Below, one piece after another: positions 15,486-21,643 of a stretch of DNA of 21,643 nucleotides; positions within the stretch are counted from its first letter, which is position 1, and each line of letters opens with the position of its first letter. Under the pieces are notes generated by a model. That model was not told the DNA's origin, ran no database searches, and was given only the letters and a program-made list of their open reading frames with translations. A program made the translations under genes and the position numbers. The DNA comes from Lachnospiraceae bacterium UBA7202 (GTDB taxonomy: Bacteria; Bacillota; Clostridia; Lachnospirales; Lachnospiraceae): positions 17,949 to 39,591 of the forward strand of contig DKUO01000036.1 of assembly GCA_002490705.1 (NCBI GenBank). The letters run 5' to 3'.

Positions 15486-16157
15486 ATGTTAAAAGATATG
15501 TCCTGTATCTATTGTGATACTAAATTCCCAGTTGAAACATATGCCAATTACAGCGTCATATGTCCATGCTGCAAAAGAAATATTTTTCTTGAATGCGAAT
15601 ACGGATATGGCCCGGTCACCCCCTGTCGAATCTATCTTGGCAGCGAAACAGCCGGCATCGTCGAATCTGAGGAGAATCGTTATTACCTAACCATGAACTC
15701 CGCAAAAATCCCCCTCAGCAAGACTTATTTAGACGCCATAGGGGAAGCCGTTGAAATATTGAACAGGCATTTAGGTATTTCCCATCATAGTAAAAATTTG
15801 GATATCCTAACACAGAAAGGGTCCCTCTGTTTCTATGGAGACTGGTTTGGCAGGCCCTATGATAACTGTCATAAAATAATACATACCGCTTATGACGGTG
15901 AAATACTTGAGATACAATTCGATCAGTATGAGAGACTGCTTGTCTACAATCCTGAAAACGTAAGCAGTACCGAGCAGGAATTAAAAATAGAGAAGGCTCA
16001 AAAAATAAAATGGATTTATATTCCCTATCACTCCATGAAGCGGGAAGCCGTTACCATTACCTATACGGTCGAATGCGGAAAGCTTGTAAAAGAAACAAAA
16101 TACGGAGTTGAACATCTGTCCATAAGGGAACCGTTTTGTGCCGTATATATGGCGTAA
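15486..16157 (+). CDS. Zinc-ribbon protein of unknown function
   Basis: This 223-residue protein is not recognised. Its N-terminus holds a probable zinc ribbon, CIYC (C7, C10) and CPCC (C26, C29), reminiscent of rubredoxin-like or RNA-polymerase-type knuckles. The remainder is mixed alpha/beta with no membrane segment or signal peptide; notable stretches are CFYGDWFGRPYDNCHK and GEILEIQFDQYERLLVY. Two adjacent ATGs (15483 and 15486) follow GAGG; the second has the better 7-nt spacing. It is divergent from the Spx-like gene with overlapping promoters and converges on the FRG gene with a 20-bp gap. Confidence 0.78.
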   Translation: MLKDMSCIYCDTKFPVETYANYSVICPCCKRNIFLECEYGYGPVTPCRIYLGSETAGIVESEENRYYLTMNSAKIPLSKTYLDAIGEAVEILNRHLGISHHSKNLDILTQKGSLCFYGDWFGRPYDNCHKIIHTAYDGEILEIQFDQYERLLVYNPENVSSTEQELKIEKAQKIKWIYIPYHSMKREAVTITYTVECGKLVKETKYGVEHLSIREPFCAVYMA

Positions 16158-16177
16158 ACCATTTCTCCGCGTTTCCG

Positions 16178-17524
16178 CTATTCTCCCATTTCCTCTCCAA
16201 AAATCTGAAAATAGCGATATTTTCTGTATGCTCTTGCCTCCGGCTTACTATATATTTTTTCCCCGACGGGTGCAAGAAAAGATTTGTCATTATACTGCGC
16301 GTTGATATCTCCTATTATTTCTTGTGTCAGCGGATATTCTATTTCATCCCTGATAATAGTAATCTGCCCGTTTTCCACCCCATATGCTTCTTCTATCAAA
16401 CGAGCCGTTTCACTGCTTTGCAGTGCTGCCCTGAGTTGGTCTATTGAGGAAAACTCCTTTTTATCCGCCTCATCCCCTTCATAGGCTTCTGCCAAATCGT
16501 CTTCCGAGAAAACCAATGTCCTGCGCATTTGTTCCAGAATATCCATGATTCTGGTTATCCCTTCCTCCGGGTATATCTTTTTTCCCTCGTCCATCATCTG
16601 AAATATTCGGTTACTGAATTCCATCGTCTGCGGGAACCGGATTCGTTCAAACTGCCCGTTATGCCTGATATCCCCTATTGTTTTCATCGGATATACATAT
16701 CCGCTTTGCGTATGGCATCTGTAAAAAGGCTGTAATCCTATTTGATAAGCAACTCCATCCCACAACCCGGTGTCGATTACACTCGGCCTGTCCCTTCCCA
16801 TTTCCTTTTCAAAAGACGGCTGCAATTTGAGCAGATTATCTCCATTCATAAAATCAATCATCCAATCCGGCGTGTGATAAATCACTCCGTATCGGGAACG
16901 CTCAGACTGCATGATATCTTCCTCGGTCAGCGGTTCAAAATGATCCTCCACCCATTTACACGTCGCAAAAAACAGAGCGTTCCGAACATCGTTTGTCAAA
17001 TCCAGCAGAAACGTCTCAAACCCATAATGCTGTGCTAGCGCCTTATAATTGACCTCCGACAGTTTACCCTCCCATTGGGGAATGATATCAAATTGCCAAA
17101 TCAACTTCCTAAATTGGGCAATCCTCATATTCGCCACTACATGCAGCAGTTCCCTTTCCCTTTTCGACCGCATCTGCCCTGATTCCCTGCGACACCGCCT
17201 AGAAAGCGTGGCCTCTGAGAAATCATAATCCTGCAATTCCCCACGAAAAAGATGTCTTCTGCTTCTAAAAGTGCAAATATATCCGAAGGGGAACTGAACA
17301 ACCGCTCCTTCTCCGTTCATAACCCGAAAATCACGAAACAGCAGTTCTATCCCCGAGCCGTGCGGATGGGCGTCATAATATTCTACTTCCTGTTTTACGT
17401 TCTCCGCCCACTGATCTTCCGCCTCTGCAAGTTCTAACAGCATCTGTAACTCATCCATTGACACATCATGCGTTCTTTTGGTATCTGCACCAAAAAACCA
17501 TCCCGATTTATCATTTATATTCAT
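16178..17524 (-). CDS. FRG domain-containing protein
   Basis: A 448-residue protein with an FRG domain (PF08867). The name-giving motif is LFRGE (92-96), followed by LSRR, ALAQHYGFETFLLDLTND (162-179) and RNALFFA (181-187), the order expected for the family. The biochemical activity of FRG proteins is not settled; they occur often in mobile and defence regions, and a catalytic, possibly toxin-like, role has been suggested. The C-terminal 180 residues match nothing I recognise. The ATG at 17522-17524 is selected by GAGGAGG 7 nt upstream. No dedicated antitoxin is evident next to it, though the convergent zinc-ribbon gene is adjacent. Confidence 0.87.
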   Translation of the reverse strand: MNINDKSGWFFGADTKRTHDVSMDELQMLLELAEAEDQWAENVKQEVEYYDAHPHGSGIELLFRDFRVMNGEGAVVQFPFGYICTFRSRRHLFRGELQDYDFSEATLSRRCRRESGQMRSKRERELLHVVANMRIAQFRKLIWQFDIIPQWEGKLSEVNYKALAQHYGFETFLLDLTNDVRNALFFATCKWVEDHFEPLTEEDIMQSERSRYGVIYHTPDWMIDFMNGDNLLKLQPSFEKEMGRDRPSVIDTGLWDGVAYQIGLQPFYRCHTQSGYVYPMKTIGDIRHNGQFERIRFPQTMEFSNRIFQMMDEGKKIYPEEGITRIMDILEQMRRTLVFSEDDLAEAYEGDEADKKEFSSIDQLRAALQSSETARLIEEAYGVENGQITIIRDEIEYPLTQEIIGDINAQYNDKSFLAPVGEKIYSKPEARAYRKYRYFQIFGEEMGE

Positions 17525-17612
17525 ATCCGCGCCTCCTCTTTCCGTCATCCTCGAATATATGCTCTCTATCAAACCAAGACAGCATTAACTCCAGAATGGA
17601 AAATGACCAGTT

Positions 17613-18491
17613 CTACTTCGCTGCGATTGCCAAAAACTTTATAATGTTTTCATTCATCGGCTGCACCCGATGATACAAAAATCCGATTTCACGAGGAGCT
17701 ATCGGCGCAGGCAGTTCTATTTCCAGAAGAGAACCGTCATCTAATTCCTGTTCGACAAATTGCTTTACCACGCCGGATACCCCGATCCCCATCCTCGCGA
17801 ATTCAATAAGCATGTCCATCTCGTTTACCTCAAGGATATGCAGGGGATTGATTCCGTTCTGTGCGTAATACTGGTTCAAATGCCTGCGGGAAACATTGTC
17901 CTTATCGAGCAGCATAATATTCCCGTGCTCAAATATATTATCACTATCGCAATGCAGTTTATCCCGATATGCAGGCGTACAGACAAAGATATAGTCAATC
18001 GTCCCCAAAGGCTGCCAGACTGCCACGCCTGCTTTCTCCGGCTTTGCCGCCAGAGCAAGATCTATATTGCACTCTTCCACCATTGTACACGCTGTTGATG
18101 ATGATGTGCAGGTAATAGATATGTCTATATCAGGGTATAATCCTGTAAATTCTTTGAGGCTGGGCATGAGGAAATGTTTACACAGTACATTACTGGCCGC
18201 AATCCGCAAACGTCCTGCGCTCTGCTGCCCTTTAAGTCTGTCTTCTGCCGTTGTGAGGATATTAAATGCCTGTTTTGCACTCTCATAAAGCCTTTTCCCA
18301 TTTGCCGTAAGTTCCACTCCCCTTGGCTTTCGGATAAAAAGAGTCGCGTGCAGACTGTCTTCCAGCTTTTTGATCGTCATACTGACTGCCGGCTGGGAAA
18401 TATACAGCTGGGCGGCCGCTTTAGAAATACTTTTGCATTCGGCCACGGCAAGAAAAATTTTGTATCTTGAAAGATTATCATACGTTTCCAT
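17613..18491 (-). CDS. LysR family transcriptional regulator
   Basis: A 292-residue LysR-type regulator. The winged helix-turn-helix is at residues about 7-65 (FLAVAECKSISKAAAQLYISQPAVSMTIKKLED), and the C-terminal two-lobed effector domain follows (GRLRIAASNVLCKHFLMPSL near residue 93, IEFARMGIGVSGVV near residue 230). LysR regulators commonly control the divergent neighbour, which here is a SAM methyltransferase; the 152-bp gap between them is AT-rich and carries an inverted repeat. The ligand is unknown. Confidence 0.92.
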   Translation of the reverse strand: METYDNLSRYKIFLAVAECKSISKAAAQLYISQPAVSMTIKKLEDSLHATLFIRKPRGVELTANGKRLYESAKQAFNILTTAEDRLKGQQSAGRLRIAASNVLCKHFLMPSLKEFTGLYPDIDISITCTSSSTACTMVEECNIDLALAAKPEKAGVAVWQPLGTIDYIFVCTPAYRDKLHCDSDNIFEHGNIMLLDKDNVSRRHLNQYYAQNGINPLHILEVNEMDMLIEFARMGIGVSGVVKQFVEQELDDGSLLEIELPAPIAPREIGFLYHRVQPMNENIIKFLAIAAK

Positions 18492-18548
18492 ATTGTCTCT
18501 CTTCCCCTATCATAAACCCAATCTATATATTTTATAAATTATATATAT
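18492..18548. promoter_or_regulatory. AT-rich control region between LysR and methyltransferase genes
   Basis: The stretch is dominated by TATATATTT and similar words, including two imperfect direct repeats of about 18-20 bp starting with TATATATTT. It holds several possible minus-strand TATAAT-like boxes for the LysR gene, none clearly best. Confidence 0.35.
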
Positions 18549-18579
18549 TTGAATTATATCAGCAGTAACTGTATACTGC
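18549..18579 (+). promoter_or_regulatory. Methyltransferase promoter with inverted repeat over the -10 box
   Basis: TTGAAT (18549-18554) and TATACT (18572-18577) are exactly 17 bp apart. The inverted repeat GCAGTA-N6-TACTGC (18562-18579) covers the 3' part of the spacer and the -10 box, a position suited to repression, possibly by the divergent LysR protein. Confidence 0.6.
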
Positions 18580-18643
18580 AAGAAACGAAACGCAACTATA
18601 GTGGAAGCTAAGCTGAAACCTGAAGCAGAGAAAGGGATATGAT

Positions 18644-19423
18644 ATGAAGACATATGAATTTGACGGCGAGAAATACAAAACAGCTTCCATTCCTCAGACG
18701 GAATGGGGTAAAAGCCTTATATCACAGATCACGTTACGGGGCGATGAAAGCATATTGGATTTAGGATGCGGAGACGGACATTTGACGGAACAATTATCCC
18801 TTCTTGTTCCGAATGGAAGGGTACTTGGCATCGACGCCTCTGTCGGCATGATAAAAACAGCCCGGAAAATCTGTCGGGGGAATCTTACCTTTCTCCATAT
18901 GGATATGAACGATCTACATTTTTCTGATGAATTTGACATTATTTTTTCCAACGCGGCCCTGCACTGGGTAAAAGATCACAACCGGCTTTTGCGAAACTCC
19001 TACGCCGCATTAAAGAAGGGCGGAATGCTGTTGTGGGATTTTGGAAGCGCCGGTAACTGCTCTCATTTTCTGTCGGTCATACAGGAAACAATAGCCGAAG
19101 ATAAGTATGCGAGATTTTTCAAAGATTTTGACATGCCCTGGTTCATGCCTGCAAAAAGCCATTACGAAGAGCTGATTTCCTCTATCGGCTATTCTGATTT
19201 TGACCTCACCGAAGTAAACCGGGACAGATATTTTTCCAATTCCGAGGAAATGATAAAATGGATCGACCAGCCGTGCATCGTTCCTTTTATCGAATGTATC
19301 CCGGACTTTTTAAAAAGTGCATTCCGCAATGAGGTGGTCGAAAAAATGCTGGAAAGAACCATGCAGCCGGACGGCACCTGCTTTGAAACGTTCCGCAGAT
19401 TGCAGGTTTATGCGCGAAAATAG
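18644..19423 (+). CDS. Class I SAM-dependent methyltransferase, Tam/UbiE-like
   Basis: A 259-residue small-molecule type methyltransferase. SAM-binding motif I is ILDLGCGDG (37-45), the acidic motif GIDASVGMI lies at 62-70, and the post-motif region FSNAALHWV (101-109) resembles trans-aconitate methyltransferase and other UbiE-like enzymes. The C-terminal half, with DMPWFMPAKSHYEELISS, also fits the Tam group, but the substrate cannot be assigned. AAAGGGATATG-type spacing gives a modest ribosome binding site. It is divergent from a LysR gene that may control it. Confidence 0.88.
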   Translation: MKTYEFDGEKYKTASIPQTEWGKSLISQITLRGDESILDLGCGDGHLTEQLSLLVPNGRVLGIDASVGMIKTARKICRGNLTFLHMDMNDLHFSDEFDIIFSNAALHWVKDHNRLLRNSYAALKKGGMLLWDFGSAGNCSHFLSVIQETIAEDKYARFFKDFDMPWFMPAKSHYEELISSIGYSDFDLTEVNRDRYFSNSEEMIKWIDQPCIVPFIECIPDFLKSAFRNEVVEKMLERTMQPDGTCFETFRRLQVYARK

Positions 19424-19453
19424 AGGCGGTTTCGGGAGCGTTTCTCCTAAAAA

Positions 19454-20461
19454 TCAGTAGAGAACCTCCCTGATTTTCCTCATTTCCCTCCAAACATTAT
19501 CCCCGTAATTGCTCACTAAAACGGAAATAATCCCATTATTCGGATTGTATTCGGATATAAAGCTTACTCCCGGATCACAACCTTGAAAATAGGCAAAATC
19601 TTTGCCCTTGGGATTATCAATGATCCACATACCATAGCCATAATAGCCTTCCTCCGGGTCAATCCCATCCCCACTCTGCTTACTGAGCATTTCTGAAACA
19701 AGGGATTTTGAGATTAGGTTCCCTTCCAGTAAATTGGTCCAAAAGCCAATCATATCTCTTACCGTGATAAAAGCCCCGCCTGCTCCGGTGCCTTTCGCAT
19801 CAACAGAAAATATATTTGTGCGATAGTCCTTTGTATCTTCACAATAAATATAGTGATTGGCGCATTTGTCCGGCAGCTTATCTAACTCATAATATCCCGT
19901 TGATTTCATACCACACGGATCAAAAACACTCTCTTTCAGGTATTGGTCAAAATACTTTCCTGTAACTTTTTCTATGATCATTGCAAGCAAAACATACCCA
20001 GAATTATTATACTGAAATTTTTCTCCTTTCGGGTACATCATAGGTTTATTGATAAACAGCGGAAGCAAATCGCTGTTATGCCGTATTTTATAATTAGGAT
20101 AATCAACCCATAATTCCTCATACTCATCCATAACCGTTTCATCAAAATAATCCGGGACACCCGATGTATGGTTTAAAAGCTGTTTGACCGTAACATCCTT
20201 ATCAATATTATGAAAAGGCAGATCAAGCAGCATGCCCAATGTATTGTCAAACTTGATTCTTCCCTGTTCAATCAACTGTAGAATTCCTACTGCGACAAAT
20301 ACTTTCCCTGCGGATGCACTTGCAAATTTCGTTTCTATTGTGTTTGGAATTTCATTGGACAAATCGGCAAACCCGTTTTCTCTTTCATATAAAACCTTGC
20401 CATTTTGAACAATATAGATATTTCCCCTAAAATCGGCATCCATTATTTCTTTGATATCCAT
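19454..20461 (-). CDS. Serine hydrolase, beta-lactamase/PBP-like fold (PF00144)
   Basis: A 335-residue serine hydrolase of the class C beta-lactamase/esterase/D-peptidase superfamily. The nucleophile motif is SAGK (S50, K53), the second motif is YNN (Y151), and LLNHTSGVPDYF is characteristic. In place of the usual HxG third motif the protein shows QGCDPG near the C-terminus, as in several non-lactamase members. No signal peptide is visible, so a cytoplasmic location is suggested. The ATG at 20459-20461 has GGAG 9 nt upstream; another ATG two codons earlier is too close to that site. The substrate is unknown, and nothing here specifically indicates antibiotic resistance. Confidence 0.87.
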   Translation of the reverse strand: MDIKEIMDADFRGNIYIVQNGKVLYERENGFADLSNEIPNTIETKFASASAGKVFVAVGILQLIEQGRIKFDNTLGMLLDLPFHNIDKDVTVKQLLNHTSGVPDYFDETVMDEYEELWVDYPNYKIRHNSDLLPLFINKPMMYPKGEKFQYNNSGYVLLAMIIEKVTGKYFDQYLKESVFDPCGMKSTGYYELDKLPDKCANHYIYCEDTKDYRTNIFSVDAKGTGAGGAFITVRDMIGFWTNLLEGNLISKSLVSEMLSKQSGDGIDPEEGYYGYGMWIIDNPKGKDFAYFQGCDPGVSFISEYNPNNGIISVLVSNYGDNVWREMRKIREVLY

Positions 20462-20505
20462 TTTCATTCTCTCCGATTTTCAATTTAATTCTTATCAATC
20501 AAAAG

Positions 20506-20961
20506 TTATCGTTCTGCCATATACTTCTGTATTTCGTCAGAAGTCAATTTTCTTACCTGCGTATTTGCATATTCTCTGTATTCTTCCATCCTAAAAACAG
20601 GCTTCCTATCTTTGCAGGTTTTTCCTTTGTTCTTTTTCAGATATAATCGCAAGCCCTCACTATCCGCAAAAATTTTGTAGGAGAGTCTGCCGTTTTCATC
20701 TTTCATTTCATATATGCCACATGCCTTTTTCATACTATAGTCGGCCGTCCGCAAATACAGTTTTGCAATTTCCAACGATTTAAAAGGGAACTGCCATCGT
20801 TGTAATCCGCGCTTGGGGTCATGTTCAATGCAAATGCACCGCCCGCAAGTCCCACAAATGTATTGCGTGTGATTTTTTAAACAATCCAACGGATTTAACA
20901 GCGGAGTTGCCCTGTTTTCATCAACATAGCATTCTATACACATTTCAAATTTTGGTAACAT
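20506..20961 (-). CDS. Cysteine-rich protein of unknown function
   Basis: This 151-residue protein is not recognised. The first 50 residues hold seven cysteines and a His (C8, C11, C27, C36, C39, C42, C44, H47; core ICGTCGRCICIEHD), which probably bind one or two zinc ions. The C-terminal part is basic and contains LKKNKGKTCKDRKPVF. An AAAGGAT site precedes the ATG. It follows the DUF6064 gene by only 7 bp, so the two form an operon. A nucleic-acid-binding or regulatory role is possible but not shown. Confidence 0.75.
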   Translation of the reverse strand: MLPKFEMCIECYVDENRATPLLNPLDCLKNHTQYICGTCGRCICIEHDPKRGLQRWQFPFKSLEIAKLYLRTADYSMKKACGIYEMKDENGRLSYKIFADSEGLRLYLKKNKGKTCKDRKPVFRMEEYREYANTQVRKLTSDEIQKYMAER

Positions 20962-20968
20962 CTACTGC

Positions 20969-21571
20969 TTATCCTTTCTTCGGCTTCTTCATTTCATTTA
21001 CAAACAGTACCACACCATATAATCCGCAAATCAAAAGAATCATATCTTCGTAAGCATTAAAAATGATTGATTTTATCCCCGTCAATCCCCAAGTAGCCAG
21101 CAGAGCAAGAAGTACCTTATTTTTCCTTTTATATCCTGCATAAATAATTATGCTTAAGCTGATTACCGGGCAAGGCATAATGTATGTTACCATTTGCGGA
21201 AAAGAATTTCCTAAAAGCATAGAAATAAAGGGATAAAGAAAATAAAGCACCAGCAGTATCTTCTGTATTATATTGGGTTTTATAATGGCATCATCTTTGT
21301 TATGCCAGCTTTCGTATAGAAACAATCCCCCACATGCCAAATACAACGGCAAAGCAAAATACTTTTGAACCGGCTCTGTTCCATACCATGCAAAAAAGGC
21401 AATAGCTATAAACAGATTTACAATTCCTAACGCAAACTTTGCCGCCCATTTCACTTTTCCCATATATGACAAGATAACTGCAAAAAGCACAAATATAAGC
21501 AATGTTATTTGAATGATCCATGTTTTCTCATTGTAATTACCAATAACGTTCCAAAATGCTTGTGCATCCAT
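20969..21571 (-). CDS. DUF6064 family membrane protein
   Basis: A 200-residue protein with about six or seven hydrophobic segments and short loops, matching the DUF6064 family in length and in features such as FWNVIGNYNE at the start and MPCPVISLSIIIY and LLALLATWGLTG in the second half. The function of the family is unknown. A GGGGGGAAG purine tract precedes the ATG. It is the first gene of a two-gene unit with the cysteine-rich gene. The 72 bp between its start and the window edge show no clear promoter. Confidence 0.8.
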   Translation of the reverse strand: MDAQAFWNVIGNYNEKTWIIQITLLIFVLFAVILSYMGKVKWAAKFALGIVNLFIAIAFFAWYGTEPVQKYFALPLYLACGGLFLYESWHNKDDAIIKPNIIQKILLVLYFLYPFISMLLGNSFPQMVTYIMPCPVISLSIIIYAGYKRKNKVLLALLATWGLTGIKSIIFNAYEDMILLICGLYGVVLFVNEMKKPKKG

Positions 21572-21643
21572 TTACTTCCCCCCACTAAAAGAGGTCTATC
21601 TGCAACCAATTATTTTTGAAAAAATTTATGGTGAATTTAGATT

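Noticed and set aside
19424..19453. Bidirectional terminator between methyltransferase and serine hydrolase genes
   Set aside because: Only a GGAG/CTCC stem of 4-5 bp with a short A run is visible, too weak to call.

Overview
The window looks like chromosome of a mid-GC Gram-positive anaerobe of the class Clostridia, most likely a member of the Lachnospiraceae. This is inferred from the ribosomal protein S10 start, the strong AGGAGG-type ribosome binding sites, the large membrane-bound hybrid kinases and c-di-GMP enzymes, and the general style of the proteins. No RNA gene, insertion sequence, integrase or CRISPR array is visible.

Left part (1-5.7 kb): the 5' end of rpsJ, with a long structured leader and a good promoter, marks the start of the S10 ribosomal operon, which runs off the left edge. 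Divergent from it is an RlmI/RlmK-like SAM methyltransferase. It overlaps tail to tail with a two-gene unit on the minus strand: an unrecognised charged coiled-coil protein followed by a TraX-family membrane protein. Next comes a LacI-family regulator whose stop codon overlaps the start of a MATE efflux pump.

Signalling block (5.7-12.7 kb): three large minus-strand genes. In transcription order they are a soluble GAF/PAS hybrid histidine kinase, a membrane EAL phosphodiesterase with a degenerate GGDEF domain, and a multi-pass membrane PAS hybrid kinase. Both kinases end in receiver domains. No HPt protein and no response regulator with an output domain is encoded here, so phosphotransfer must leave the locus, or the receivers act within the kinases. 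A 15-bp stem separates the EAL gene from the last kinase.

Accessory block (12.7-17.5 kb): an operon made of a GIY-YIG nuclease fused to a DUF2075/SF1-like helicase, followed by a MazG-like nucleotide pyrophosphohydrolase. Upstream are an Spx/ArsC-like protein, a divergent zinc-ribbon protein of unknown function, and an FRG-domain protein. The nuclease-helicase plus MazG pair, close to an FRG protein, is the best candidate here for an undescribed anti-phage or nucleic-acid stress system. Its 5' region is unusual: a hairpin covers a Shine-Dalgarno sequence, the ATG it serves is out of frame with the helicase, and an A8 tract lies where the two frames meet.

Right part (17.5-21.6 kb): a LysR regulator divergent from a Tam/UbiE-like methyltransferase, with an inverted repeat over the methyltransferase -10 box. 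Then, on the minus strand and visibly AT-richer, come a serine hydrolase of the beta-lactamase/penicillin-binding fold, a cysteine-rich small protein and a DUF6064 membrane protein.
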